A DNA stretch of 64,000 nucleotides from an uncultured Collinsella sp. (GTDB lineage Bacteria > Actinomycetota > Coriobacteriia > Coriobacteriales > Coriobacteriaceae), in contig CAKUFD010000006.1 in assembly GCA_934647195.1 (NCBI GenBank), positions 62,001 to 126,000 on the forward strand, given 5' to 3'. Numbering within the stretch: the stretch's first letter is position 1; every line of letters starts with the position of its first letter. Below are positions 26,980 through 35,154 of the stretch, one piece after another. A program made the position numbers and the translations under genes. The notes beneath the pieces were generated by a model. That model saw only the letters and a list, made by a program, of their open reading frames with translations, had not been told where the DNA came from and did not search any database.

Positions 26980-28065
26980 ATGCATGTGAATTCGGCAACC
27001 TCCACTTCCCGCAAGAGCGGCTTTGCGCGCATCGCGTGCGTTGCCGGTCTGACGGCTGTGCTTGTGGGGGGAAGCTGCCTGGGTGTGGCTCCGTGTAGCG
27101 CATACGCTGCCACCGCACAGACCGAGGCCGAGCTTGCAGCCTTGACTCAGCAGGTCAACTCCGCTGCTACTACGTATCAGCAGGCGACCGATAGGGTCAA
27201 CGAGCTTAACGAGCAGATCAGCGAGATGGCTGATGAGATTCTTGATTTCGAGCAGAATAAGCTGCCTGAGCAGCAGCAAAAGGCATCCGATGCTGCAGCC
27301 AATCTCTATAAGCTGCAAGTCGCCTCGCCCAATGTTATGTCGATGCTCCTGAACTCCGCCTCCCTGGGCGATCTCATCACCCAGGGCAAGTACCTCACCA
27401 CCATTCAGGACGATAACACCGCTGAGCTCGAGCGTCTCAACGCCATGCACGAGGAGCTTGAGTCCAAGATGGAAGAGCTTTCGGCCGCTAAGGACGAGGC
27501 CGAGCAGGAGCAGCAGAAGGCTTCCGAGGCTCTGGCTTCCGCTCAGTCTGCTCAGGCGCAGATGGCGGCTCGCGCACAGAGCGAGGATGCTGCCGAGGCG
27601 GAGGCAGCTCGCAAAGCTGCCGAAGAGGCTGCAGCCACGACCGCTCAGATGCAACAGCAGGGTTCTGGCGCTAACGGCAACAGCCAGGGCGGCAATGGCG
27701 GAAATGCCGGTTCGGGCTCTCAGGCTCAGCAGCCTTCCGACAGCGGCAACGCTTCTTCTGGCGGTACCGTTACGAGCGGATGGAAGTCTGGCGTTGCTTC
27801 CTACTACGGCATTGGCGATGGCTTTATGGGCGGCACGACCGCATCGGGCGCTATCGTGACCGAGTCCTCGATGGGTGTGGCAATGCTGAACGTTCCGCTT
27901 GGTACCTATGTCGAGATTAGCTATGGCGGTCGTTCCGTTATCGCGGTGGTCAACGACCGCGGCCCGTATGTTCACGGCCGTGTGATTGACATGCAGCCCG
28001 CCGTGGCGCGTGCGCTCGGTTTTCTCTCCGTGGGCGTGGGCACCGTTCAGTATCGCTTCCTCTAA
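26980..28065 (+). CDS. Secreted coiled-coil protein with C-terminal RlpA-like barrel
   Basis: 361 residues. An N-terminal signal peptide (basic NATSTSRKSGFAR region, hydrophobic core, probable cleavage after SAYA near residue 45) is followed by a PcsB-like coiled coil (about 50-215), a Gly/Ser/Asn-rich linker (about 220-260), and a double-psi beta-barrel at 265-361. The barrel carries the RlpA-type signatures GVASYYG, TASGA and VVNDRGPYVHGRVIDM. Such proteins act in cell-wall remodelling at the surface; lytic activity depends on a catalytic Asp, plausibly in NDRGPY. The upstream paired dyads suggest dedicated regulation. Confidence 0.85.
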   Translation: MHVNSATSTSRKSGFARIACVAGLTAVLVGGSCLGVAPCSAYAATAQTEAELAALTQQVNSAATTYQQATDRVNELNEQISEMADEILDFEQNKLPEQQQKASDAAANLYKLQVASPNVMSMLLNSASLGDLITQGKYLTTIQDDNTAELERLNAMHEELESKMEELSAAKDEAEQEQQKASEALASAQSAQAQMAARAQSEDAAEAEAARKAAEEAAATTAQMQQQGSGANGNSQGGNGGNAGSGSQAQQPSDSGNASSGGTVTSGWKSGVASYYGIGDGFMGGTTASGAIVTESSMGVAMLNVPLGTYVEISYGGRSVIAVVNDRGPYVHGRVIDMQPAVARALGFLSVGVGTVQYRFL

Positions 28066-28089
28066 GGTAGCTGCTTACATAAAACGTCA

Positions 28090-28123
28090 AAAGGACCGTC
28101 GATTGAATCGGCGATCCTTTTTT
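28090..28123 (+). terminator. Terminator of the RlpA-like gene
   Basis: A 14-position stem with one mismatch and one G-U pair (28090-28103 with 28107-28120), loop TGA, then a T-run to 28123. Confidence 0.85.
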
Positions 28124-28146
28124 ATCAGTTTTCGGCGAATGGCAAA

Positions 28147-28182
28147 ATGTGACAAAATAAACCTGTCGACTTTTTGTCACAT
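28147..28182 (+). repeat. 36-nt palindromic repeat, copy C
   Basis: Starts ATGTGACAAAATAAACCTGT and ends TTTTTGTCACAT. It is an inverted near-identical partner (35/36) of copy A, 2.9 kb away, and lies between the terminator of the RlpA-like gene and the convergent peptidase gene. Confidence 0.8.
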
Positions 28183-28192
28183 AGGCGGTCGA

Positions 28193-29287
28193 CTAGCTGT
28201 CGCGGAGGGTGATGGGGGCGTGGGTGTAGCTGTTGAGGATCTCCACTCCGTCCTCGGTGACGAGGGCTAGATCTTCGATGCGCACGCCGGTGCGGCCGGG
28301 GAGATAGATGCCCGGCTCAATGGAGAACGTCATGCCTGGCTGAACCGTATCGGTGTTGACGAGCGAGACATCGCCCGGTTCATGGTCCTGCAATCCGATT
28401 GAGTGGCCCAGGCGGTGAGTGAAGTACTGACCGTATCCCGCCTCTTCGATGACATCGCGCGCAGCGCGGTCGAGGTCACAGAAGCGCACGCCGGGGGCGA
28501 TGAGCGCCTCGGCGGCTTCGTTTGCGCGACGCACTACGTCGTAGATGCGCGCGGTCTCCTCGTCGGGCTCACCCCAAGAGAACGTGCGCGTCATGTCCGA
28601 GCAGTAGTTGCGGTAACGTCCGCCAATGTCAAACAGCACCACATCGCCCTGTTTGAGCACGGTGCCGTCTGGCTCGTGATGTGGATCGCCCGCATTCGCC
28701 CCAAAGCTCACGATGGGTGGGAACGAGAACGCGTCACAGCCATGGGCGCGATACAGGCCAAGCATCTGGTCGGCAATCTCGCGCTCCGTCACACCTTCGT
28801 GCACCAGTTTGACGGCGTTGGCCATCACGGCATCGTTGGCGGCGGACGCGGCTCGCATGAGCTCGCGCTCCTCCTCATCCTTAAGAGCACGTGCCGTCGT
28901 TACGGCAGGGCTTCCTAAGAAGAACTCGCTCGCCGCGCGACGCTCGATAAGGGGCATTAAAAAGCCGGAGCGCATGACCTCATCGACACCAAGGGGCTTT
29001 GCTGGGTCGATTTCGCGCGCGATGGCTTCGGCAACAATATCGGTGTCGGTGTGATAGGCAACGCGTGCGTTTTCATACTCTGGTAGCTGATGCAATGCGT
29101 TGACCATAATGACAGGCTCTTTGCCGCGCGCGAGCAGCACGCCGCAAAAGCGCTCGAACATATCGGCATAAAAACCTGTGAGGTAATAGATCGACCACGG
29201 GTCATTAACCAATACTTGGGCATCGGCATGTTCGTCCTTAAGATTGTTCAGCACGCGTTCGACGCGCTCCATATTCACCTGTGCCAT
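28193..29287 (-). CDS. M24-family Xaa-Pro aminopeptidase/prolidase
   Basis: 364 residues with a pita-bread metallopeptidase C-terminal domain. Metal ligands can be read: Asp in DIGGRYRNYCSDMT (two Asp), His in HRLGHSIGLQDHEPGD, Glu in FSIEPGIYLPG and Glu in GVRIEDLALV. The N-terminal ~125 residues form the creatinase-type domain (DPWSIYYLTGFYADMFERF). It probably releases N-terminal residues before proline or hydrolyses Xaa-Pro dipeptides in the cytoplasm. The start ATG 29287 has GGAG 6 nt upstream; the next gene upstream ends 48 nt away, so the two may be co-transcribed. Confidence 0.9.
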   Translation of the reverse strand: MAQVNMERVERVLNNLKDEHADAQVLVNDPWSIYYLTGFYADMFERFCGVLLARGKEPVIMVNALHQLPEYENARVAYHTDTDIVAEAIAREIDPAKPLGVDEVMRSGFLMPLIERRAASEFFLGSPAVTTARALKDEEERELMRAASAANDAVMANAVKLVHEGVTEREIADQMLGLYRAHGCDAFSFPPIVSFGANAGDPHHEPDGTVLKQGDVVLFDIGGRYRNYCSDMTRTFSWGEPDEETARIYDVVRRANEAAEALIAPGVRFCDLDRAARDVIEEAGYGQYFTHRLGHSIGLQDHEPGDVSLVNTDTVQPGMTFSIEPGIYLPGRTGVRIEDLALVTEDGVEILNSYTHAPITLRDS

Positions 29288-29334
29288 GAAAAACTCCAAT
29301 CAGGGTCATTGCCTCGTGGTGCCCAAACGGGCAG

Positions 29335-30765
29335 TCATTTCACCGGACCGCTCACTATTTGCGAACCAGTGTCCTCGAGCGGCACATCTTCTGGCAGGCA
29401 GTTGAGTTCGCGGGCGAGAATCTCGACTACGCGGCTTTGGCAAAAACCGCTTTGGCAACGGCCCATACCTGCACGGCAACGGCGCTTAACGCCCTCGACC
29501 GAAACCGCGCCGGGCGTGCGATTGATGGCCGCGATAACCTCTGCCTCGGGCACCGTTTCGCAGCGACAGACGATCTTTCCCCAGTAATGGTCGCGTTGTA
29601 TGAGCTCGTCTTGTGCGGCGATATCAAGCTGATCAAAATCGATCGGCGGACGACGGAAGGGCTGATAATCAGCGCGTTCATGAAGTGCGGCGCCGTCCTC
29701 TCGCAGCAGCTCCTCAACCTTTTGCGCGATAGCGGGGGCACTAGCCACGCCGGGGGACTGGATGCCCGCCGCTTGAATAAAGCCCGGCACGATTGCGGAG
29801 CGGCAGATAAGGAAGTCGTTGAGGCCTTCGATGACCGCACGCCCTCCGGCAAAGGCGCGGATCACGCGACGCGTATCGAGTGAAGGGACAAGTTTTTGCG
29901 CGCCGTTCAGCAGCGCTTGCATATCGGCCGCATAGGTGTCTGTATCGCCCGGCTTGCGGATGGCCGCCGTGGCGGTGATCACCGTGTTGCCGTGAACGGT
30001 TCCGGTGACAATCGCGCCTTTGCTCACAGGGGTAGGGGTGGGGTAGAGCGGCGTATACGGTCGTGCCTCGCGGTCGAGTACGAGGATATTGCCTTGACGC
30101 CATACGAGATTGAACTTTTCGGCGCCTGCCATGTGCGAGATGTCGGCACAGCCGTTGCCTGCGGCGTTAACGATGCGTCGTGCCCAAAGGCTTCCCGCGT
30201 TCGTATCGATTTCGAATCCATCGTCAACCCCGGTGATGCGCGTGACCTCGTGGCTACGCAAAAAATCGACTCCATTTGCGGCGGCGTTTTCTGCTGCGCT
30301 AATCGCAACGTCGAAGGGATCGACATAGCCCGTCTGCGGGCACCAAAGGGCGGCGATTGCCTGCTCGCTGGCACGCGGCTCAAGCTCGTGGATGCGCTCG
30401 GGGCCGATGATCGCAAGACCGCTTACGCCGTTTTTCACACCTTGAGCGTGCAGGCGGTCGAGCGTGTGCCTATCTTCATCATTAAACGCGAGAACCATGG
30501 ACCCCGGACGCTCGAAAGCAAAGCCGAGCTCTTGGGACCATTGGGAATAGAGCTCGCATCCATGTGCGTTGACCTGCGCTTTCATGGATCCAGGTTCGGG
30601 ATCGTATCCGCCGTGCACCAGGCCGCCGTTGGCCTTGCTGCTGCCGCATGCGATATCGTTCGAGGCTTCGATTACGGCGATATCCACATCGTAGCGGGCA
30701 AGCTGGCGAGCGATGCAGCACCCAACGATGCCGCCGCCGATAATCGCGATGTCATAGCGTTGCAT
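29335..30765 (-). CDS. FAD-dependent oxidoreductase with C-terminal BFD-like [2Fe-2S] domain
   Basis: 476 residues. The N-terminus MQRYDIAIIGGGIVGCCIAR is a dinucleotide-binding motif (GxGxxG) of DAO/GlpA-type enzymes. The last ~90 residues hold a BFD-like iron-sulfur module: CRCE then RCRAGMGRCQSGFC. This architecture matches anaerobic glycerol-3-phosphate dehydrogenase GlpA-like and related 2-hydroxyacid oxidases. The substrate cannot be settled from sequence; no glpB, glpC or glpK neighbours exist here. ATG 30765 has GAGG just upstream; an earlier ATG at 30813 lacks support. Confidence 0.85.
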   Translation of the reverse strand: MQRYDIAIIGGGIVGCCIARQLARYDVDIAVIEASNDIACGSSKANGGLVHGGYDPEPGSMKAQVNAHGCELYSQWSQELGFAFERPGSMVLAFNDEDRHTLDRLHAQGVKNGVSGLAIIGPERIHELEPRASEQAIAALWCPQTGYVDPFDVAISAAENAAANGVDFLRSHEVTRITGVDDGFEIDTNAGSLWARRIVNAAGNGCADISHMAGAEKFNLVWRQGNILVLDREARPYTPLYPTPTPVSKGAIVTGTVHGNTVITATAAIRKPGDTDTYAADMQALLNGAQKLVPSLDTRRVIRAFAGGRAVIEGLNDFLICRSAIVPGFIQAAGIQSPGVASAPAIAQKVEELLREDGAALHERADYQPFRRPPIDFDQLDIAAQDELIQRDHYWGKIVCRCETVPEAEVIAAINRTPGAVSVEGVKRRCRAGMGRCQSGFCQSRVVEILARELNCLPEDVPLEDTGSQIVSGPVK

Positions 30766-30998
30766 GAGGCCTCGATTCCCTGGCGCCGAACTCTGCTCTC
30801 CATGGTACCCCATGTAGGGCTATTAAAATCGTCGTTTGGACGTACGGGCCTCTTGGGCGCTATCGAGGATGTTCGCAATTATTTTCCCGCTATCTATGTC
30901 ATTAGCGTGTCTACATTAGGAGTTTGGGGAGAGGGGGAGTAGAATAGCTAGGCAATTCTGACCTTCCTGCTCGCTGGGGGAATCGAAAGGTAACTCGC

Positions 30999-31430
30999 AT
31001 GTCTAAGTACATCCAAGAGCTCATGTCGCCGCAACTCATGATGGCGATCTATCTGTTTGTTGGGTTTATCGCCGCCCTGTACATCCTCTCCGTGGTGTAC
31101 GTGTTTATCGATGCTAAGCGTCGTGGCGTGGGCGCCTTCTGGGCATGGGGCATCGTCGCCCTCATCCCGTTCGTGGGCCTTATTGCCTACCTGGTGCTTC
31201 GTCCCAACTCCTACATCGCCGACCGCGAGGAGCAGGAGCTCGACATGGCCCTGCGCGAGCGTCAGCTTGCCCAGTACGGCAGCTGCCCCAAGTGCGGCAG
31301 CCCTATCGAGAAGGACTTTGTGGTGTGCCCCGTGTGCAACACCCAGGTGCGCAACGTCTGCCCCAGCTGCCATCGCCCGCTCGATGCGCACTGGAAGGTC
31401 TGCCCGTATTGCCGAACTCACATTCAATAG
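30999..31430 (+). CDS. Membrane protein with double zinc ribbon
   Basis: 143 residues. Two hydrophobic segments (about 14-36 and 46-66) flank the DAKRRGVGAFWAWG loop typical of phospholipase-D-N-terminal-like small membrane proteins. The cytoplasmic tail has two zinc ribbons: CPKCGS...CPVCNT and CPSCHR...CPYCRT. GAAAGG precedes the ATG. It is a single gene before thrS. Function unknown; comparable proteins are annotated only as zinc-ribbon proteins. Confidence 0.78.
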   Translation: MSKYIQELMSPQLMMAIYLFVGFIAALYILSVVYVFIDAKRRGVGAFWAWGIVALIPFVGLIAYLVLRPNSYIADREEQELDMALRERQLAQYGSCPKCGSPIEKDFVVCPVCNTQVRNVCPSCHRPLDAHWKVCPYCRTHIQ

Positions 31431-31471
31431 CGCACGCGCCGCTTGTCGGTTGTAAACGTGCGCCAGTGTTT

Positions 31472-31535
31472 GCCCGCCGCCCCGTTATGGAGCGGCGGGC
31501 ACTTGTATAATCATCGCTTGTGAAACGCAAGCGAT
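31472..31535 (+). promoter_or_regulatory. Hairpins and possible promoter before thrS
   Basis: A perfect 9-bp stem GCCCGCCGC (31472-31480) with GCGGCGGGC (31492-31500) probably ends the upstream zinc-ribbon gene, though the T-run is poor. TATAAT (31506-31511) follows, then a second hairpin ATCGCTTG (31513-31520) with CAAGCGAT (31528-31535), 25 nt before thrS. The second hairpin would be at the very 5' end of the thrS transcript. No valS/leuS-type core is present here. Confidence 0.45.
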
Positions 31536-31560
31536 TACTCGATACGGAAGGAACAATCGT

Positions 31561-33324
31561 ATGAAGGCCCTCTATAACGATGGAACGGTGGCCGACCTGC
31601 CCGAGGACGAGGTGACGCACGTAGTCCGCCATTCCGCGGCGCACGTCATGGCTCAGGCTATCAAGCGCCTGTACCCCGAGGCCGATTTTGCCTATGGCCC
31701 TGCTACCGACAACGGCTTCTACTACGATATCGATCTGCCCGAGGGCCAGAAGATCTCCGAGAACGATTTCCCGGCTATCGAGGCCGAGATGAAGAAGATC
31801 GCGAAGGAGAATCTCAAGTTCTCCGTCTTCGAGTTGCCCCGCGCCGAGGCCATCGCCCTTATGGAGGAGCGTGGCGAGAAGTACAAGGTCGAGCATATCG
31901 GCGATCTGGATGAGGATGCTCGCATCACCTTCTACCAGCAAGGCGAGTACATCGACATGTGTGTTGGTCCCCATATCTGCTACACCAAGGCTCTTAAGGC
32001 CTTCAAGCTCACCGGTGTTTCCGGCGCGTACTGGAAAAACGATAAGAACAACAAGATGCTCACGCGCGTGAACGGCGTTGCCTTTGCCACCAAGGAAGAG
32101 CTTGACGAGCACATGCACCTGCTCGAGGAGGCCAAGAAGCGCGACCACCGCAAGATCGGTGCCGAGATGGACCTCTTCATGATGCGCGACGAGGCCCCCG
32201 GCTTCCCGTTCTTCCTGCCCAACGGCATGATTCTCAAGAACACCTTGCTCGACTACTGGCGCGAGATTCATCATGATGCCGGCTATGTCGAGATCTCCAC
32301 GCCGCTCATCATGAATAAGCAGCTGTGGAAGACCTCCGGTCACTGGGATCACTACAAGGACAACATGTACTCCACCGTCATCGACGATGAGGAGTACTGC
32401 ATCAAACCCATGAACTGCCCGGGTGGCGTGCTTGTCTATGCCTCCAAGCCTCATTCCTACCGCGAGCTGCCCATTCGTGCCGGCGAGATCGGCCTTGTGC
32501 ACCGTCATGAGCTTCGCGGCGCCCTGCACGGCCTGTTCCGCGTGCGCTGCTTTAACCAGGACGATGCTCACCTGTTCGTGCGCCCCGACCAGCTTACCGA
32601 CGAGATCGTGGGCGTGGTGCACCTGATTGATTCCGTGTATCAGAAGTTCGGCTTCAAGTATCACGTCGAGCTTTCCACCCGTCCCGAGGACTCCATGGGT
32701 TCCGACGAGGATTGGGAGCGTGCCGAGGCAGGCCTCAAGACTGCCCTTGAGCAGCTGGGCATGGAGTATGAGGTCAACGAGGGCGACGGCGCCTTCTATG
32801 GTCCCAAGATCGACTTCCATCTGGAGGATTCGCTCGGCCGTACCTGGCAGTGCGGCACGGTGCAGCTGGACTTCCAGATGCCTATCAACTTTGACCTCGA
32901 GTACACCGACGCCGATGGCTCCAAGAAGCGTCCCATCATGCTGCATCGCGTGTGCTTTGGCTCCATCGAGCGCTTCATCGGTATCCTGATCGAGCACTTT
33001 GCGGGCAAATTCCCCACGTGGCTCGCTCCCGTGCAGGTGGATGTCCTGCCCGTCTCCGAGAAGAGCCGCGCTTACGCCAACGAGGTCGCAGCCAAGCTCG
33101 ACGCCGCCGGCATTCGCGTGAAGGTCGACAACCGCGACGAGAAGATCGGCTACAAGATTCGTGAGGCTCGCGGTATCGATCGCGTTCCCTACATGCTCAT
33201 TTTGGGCGAGAAGGAGGCCGAGGCCGGCAACATCTCCGTGCGCGACCGCTCCAACGAGACCGTTCCGTCTACGGTCGACGAGTTTATCGCCAAGGTTACC
33301 GAGGAGATCCGCACCCGCGCGTAG
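31561..33324 (+). CDS. thrS: Threonyl-tRNA synthetase lacking the TGS domain
   Basis: 587 residues, about 55 shorter than the standard bacterial enzyme. The protein begins only ~20 residues before the N2 editing domain (VRHSAAHVMAQAIKRLYP), so the N-terminal TGS domain is absent. The editing-site histidines and the CVGPH motif are intact. The class II catalytic core contains the zinc-ligand region MNCPGG and motif 2 around FRVRCFNQDDAHLF. The C-terminal anticodon-binding domain begins near residue 485 (WLAPVQVDVLPVSEK). GGAAGGA precedes the ATG. A perfect terminator follows. Confidence 0.96.
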   Translation: MKALYNDGTVADLPEDEVTHVVRHSAAHVMAQAIKRLYPEADFAYGPATDNGFYYDIDLPEGQKISENDFPAIEAEMKKIAKENLKFSVFELPRAEAIALMEERGEKYKVEHIGDLDEDARITFYQQGEYIDMCVGPHICYTKALKAFKLTGVSGAYWKNDKNNKMLTRVNGVAFATKEELDEHMHLLEEAKKRDHRKIGAEMDLFMMRDEAPGFPFFLPNGMILKNTLLDYWREIHHDAGYVEISTPLIMNKQLWKTSGHWDHYKDNMYSTVIDDEEYCIKPMNCPGGVLVYASKPHSYRELPIRAGEIGLVHRHELRGALHGLFRVRCFNQDDAHLFVRPDQLTDEIVGVVHLIDSVYQKFGFKYHVELSTRPEDSMGSDEDWERAEAGLKTALEQLGMEYEVNEGDGAFYGPKIDFHLEDSLGRTWQCGTVQLDFQMPINFDLEYTDADGSKKRPIMLHRVCFGSIERFIGILIEHFAGKFPTWLAPVQVDVLPVSEKSRAYANEVAAKLDAAGIRVKVDNRDEKIGYKIREARGIDRVPYMLILGEKEAEAGNISVRDRSNETVPSTVDEFIAKVTEEIRTRA

Positions 33325-33369
33325 ACGTTCGCGTGTTTCTGCTTTGGCGGTTGCAAGGTGTGATTGATG

Positions 33370-33400
33370 CGCTCGGCGGATTGATTCCGCCGAGCGTTTT
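33370..33400 (+). terminator. Terminator of thrS
   Basis: A perfect 11-bp stem (CGCTCGGCGGA 33370-33380 with 33386-33396), loop TTGAT, then TTTT. Confidence 0.92.
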
Positions 33401-33426
33401 GTGTATATGCCGATGAAGGAGTTTCT

Positions 33427-34317
33427 TTGACTGCAATCGAGCAATATGCAGATCGGCTGCATGCCCGTGCCGCGCGGGTCTGCGAGGCTGCAAGCCCCTT
33501 GGAGGCATTGCGAGAGGCCGGCATTCTGGAAGAAGGGTCTGACCCTTCCGTCCGTATGGACGAAAGGGGCTTTGAGATATGCGAGCGTGTGTTCCCTGCA
33601 GATAGGGATGCTATGCGCATTTGGCTTGTAGACGCTATGGGAGGCGAGCATCTCCGGGTGCCCGATGCGCGCTCGCTGGCTTTCGCAGCGCGTGAGGCTC
33701 ATGCCTGTTTGGTGCTCGACATCACGGGCCTTTCTTCATTTGGTTGTGATCCGCTCAACGCCGGTGCGCCGGTTTGCGTCGAGTGCCTGCATCCTGGGAT
33801 CTACGCGGTTTGTGTTGCACGCTCGGGAAAGCGAGGCCGTGTCATCGACCCGTATGCCGAACAGGCATTCCGCGCGCTTGCGCCGGAAGGGGGCATCTCG
33901 CCTGTCTGCCGGGAGGCTATCGAGCGCACGTGCGACTCTTCGTGTCAGCAAAGCCTTCAGAGGCGATTCGACTTCGCGCGTGCTCTTGCCGAGTACGCTG
34001 CGGCAAATCCATTGATCGACTCCTGCTGGTATCCGGGCCTCGCGTCGCATCCGGATCACGCCGCCGCAGCTAGTTTGCTTCGCCACGGTTTTGGTCCTTT
34101 TGCCTCTGTTGAGCTCTCTGACGCAAATGCCTTGCTCCAAGTCTTTAAGCTCCTTGGCGGCACCGGCGGCGAGCCTTTGTATCTACCGGGCGGCACGACG
34201 GTGACTCTTATGAAAGGGGGGAGCAGCCCCTGTCTGCTCTTCAACGTAGGCGAAGGCAACGTATTCGAGCTCATCGACCAGGTTGATAGCGCTCTTCGTA
34301 AGGTTTGCATCAGGTAA
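33427..34317 (+). CDS. Degenerate Cys/Met-metabolism PLP-enzyme homologue, no catalytic Lys
   Basis: 296 residues from a TTG start with AAGGAG upstream. The C-terminal half follows the small domain of cystathionine gamma-lyase-type enzymes: CWYPGLASHPDHAAAASLL, then GFGPFASVELSD, LLGGTGGEP and a closing NVGEGNVFELIDQVDSAL that mirrors the family's VGIEDVxDLIxDLxQAL. In the part where the PLP-binding SATK(Y/F) normally stands, the sequence reads VECLHPGIYAV with no lysine. About 100 residues of the usual N-terminal region are missing. It is probably not a PLP enzyme; binding or regulatory function is a guess. Confidence 0.6.
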   Translation: MTAIEQYADRLHARAARVCEAASPLEALREAGILEEGSDPSVRMDERGFEICERVFPADRDAMRIWLVDAMGGEHLRVPDARSLAFAAREAHACLVLDITGLSSFGCDPLNAGAPVCVECLHPGIYAVCVARSGKRGRVIDPYAEQAFRALAPEGGISPVCREAIERTCDSSCQQSLQRRFDFARALAEYAAANPLIDSCWYPGLASHPDHAAAASLLRHGFGPFASVELSDANALLQVFKLLGGTGGEPLYLPGGTTVTLMKGGSSPCLLFNVGEGNVFELIDQVDSALRKVCIR

Positions 34318-34382
34318 TCGGACGACGGCATTAAGCGGTGTATACTTTTGCGCTCATCGTTTGCTTCTGGGGAGGGGCAGCA

Positions 34383-34952
34383 ATGCTGTTTGATACCGCC
34401 GATATTGTTGAGAGCGCCTTTTTGGGAGTGGCGCTCGCCATGGATGCCATGGCGGTCACGCTATCCAATTCGCTGGCAGAACCTCATATGCCAAGGTCCA
34501 AGAAGATCGCCATGCCCCTGGCGTTTGCCATCTTCCAGATGGCCATGCCTGTTCTTGGCTACTTTGGCGGCACGCTCGTCGCCTCATATATCGATACTTA
34601 TGCTGGCATCGTTTCGTTTGTCATTCTCGCCGTCGTGGGCGGCAAGATGATCTGGGAGGCGTTGCAGGAGATGCGCAACCTGGATGAGGCCGCTCCCTCG
34701 CGTCTCACCTGGTGGGAGCTTTTCGTCGAATCCATCGCCACCTCTATCGATGCCTTTATCGTTGGCGTCTCGTTTGCCGCAACGGGCAAGAGCATCGTTT
34801 TGTACGGTTCGATGATCGGCGTCACGACGTTTGCATGCTGCTTGGTCGTACTCATGCTGGGCAAAAAGCTCGGCGAGCGCTTTGGCGCACATGCGCAGGT
34901 AGCAGGCGGCGTGGTGCTTATCTGCATCGGCTTGAAAGCACTGTTGTTCTAG
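34383..34952 (+). CDS. mntP: Manganese efflux pump MntP
   Basis: 189 residues, the standard MntP length, with six hydrophobic segments. The two homologous halves each carry the family Asp motif: AMDAMAVTLSNSL in helix 1 and SIDAFIVGVSFA in helix 4. It exports Mn(II) across the cytoplasmic membrane. ATG 34383 has GGAGGGG upstream; a longer frame from 34338 is rejected. Only 65 nt separate it from the previous gene, too little for a manganese riboswitch. Confidence 0.93.
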   Translation: MLFDTADIVESAFLGVALAMDAMAVTLSNSLAEPHMPRSKKIAMPLAFAIFQMAMPVLGYFGGTLVASYIDTYAGIVSFVILAVVGGKMIWEALQEMRNLDEAAPSRLTWWELFVESIATSIDAFIVGVSFAATGKSIVLYGSMIGVTTFACCLVVLMLGKKLGERFGAHAQVAGGVVLICIGLKALLF

Positions 34953-35057
34953 CAGACTATTGTGCGTTCAGACGTGCCATTTTAGCTACAGCGTCGCCGT
35001 GCGGCATCGTGTCGAAGACTCCGTGGACTTTAGGCAAAGAGCTGTTTTGCGTGACTG

Positions 35058-35085
35058 TTGCGCGTTAAGATAGCAGCGCTATATA
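35058..35085 (+). promoter_or_regulatory. Possible guaB promoter
   Basis: TTGCGC (35058-35063) and TATATA (35080-35085) are 16 nt apart. The -10 lies within a small GC-flanked dyad AGCGCTATATATAGGGCGC. The leader to guaB is about 63 nt. Moderate match only. Confidence 0.45.
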
Positions 35086-35154
35086 TAGGGCGCGACGGTA
35101 GGGCTGGGTCCACGGGGCCTGCAGCTAGTCGTCGGCGATGTTAGAAGGAGAAAC

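Noticed and set aside
34318..34382. Manganese riboswitch (yybP-ykoY) before mntP
   Set aside because: Only 65 nt separate mntP from the previous gene and the expected paired-loop motifs are missing.
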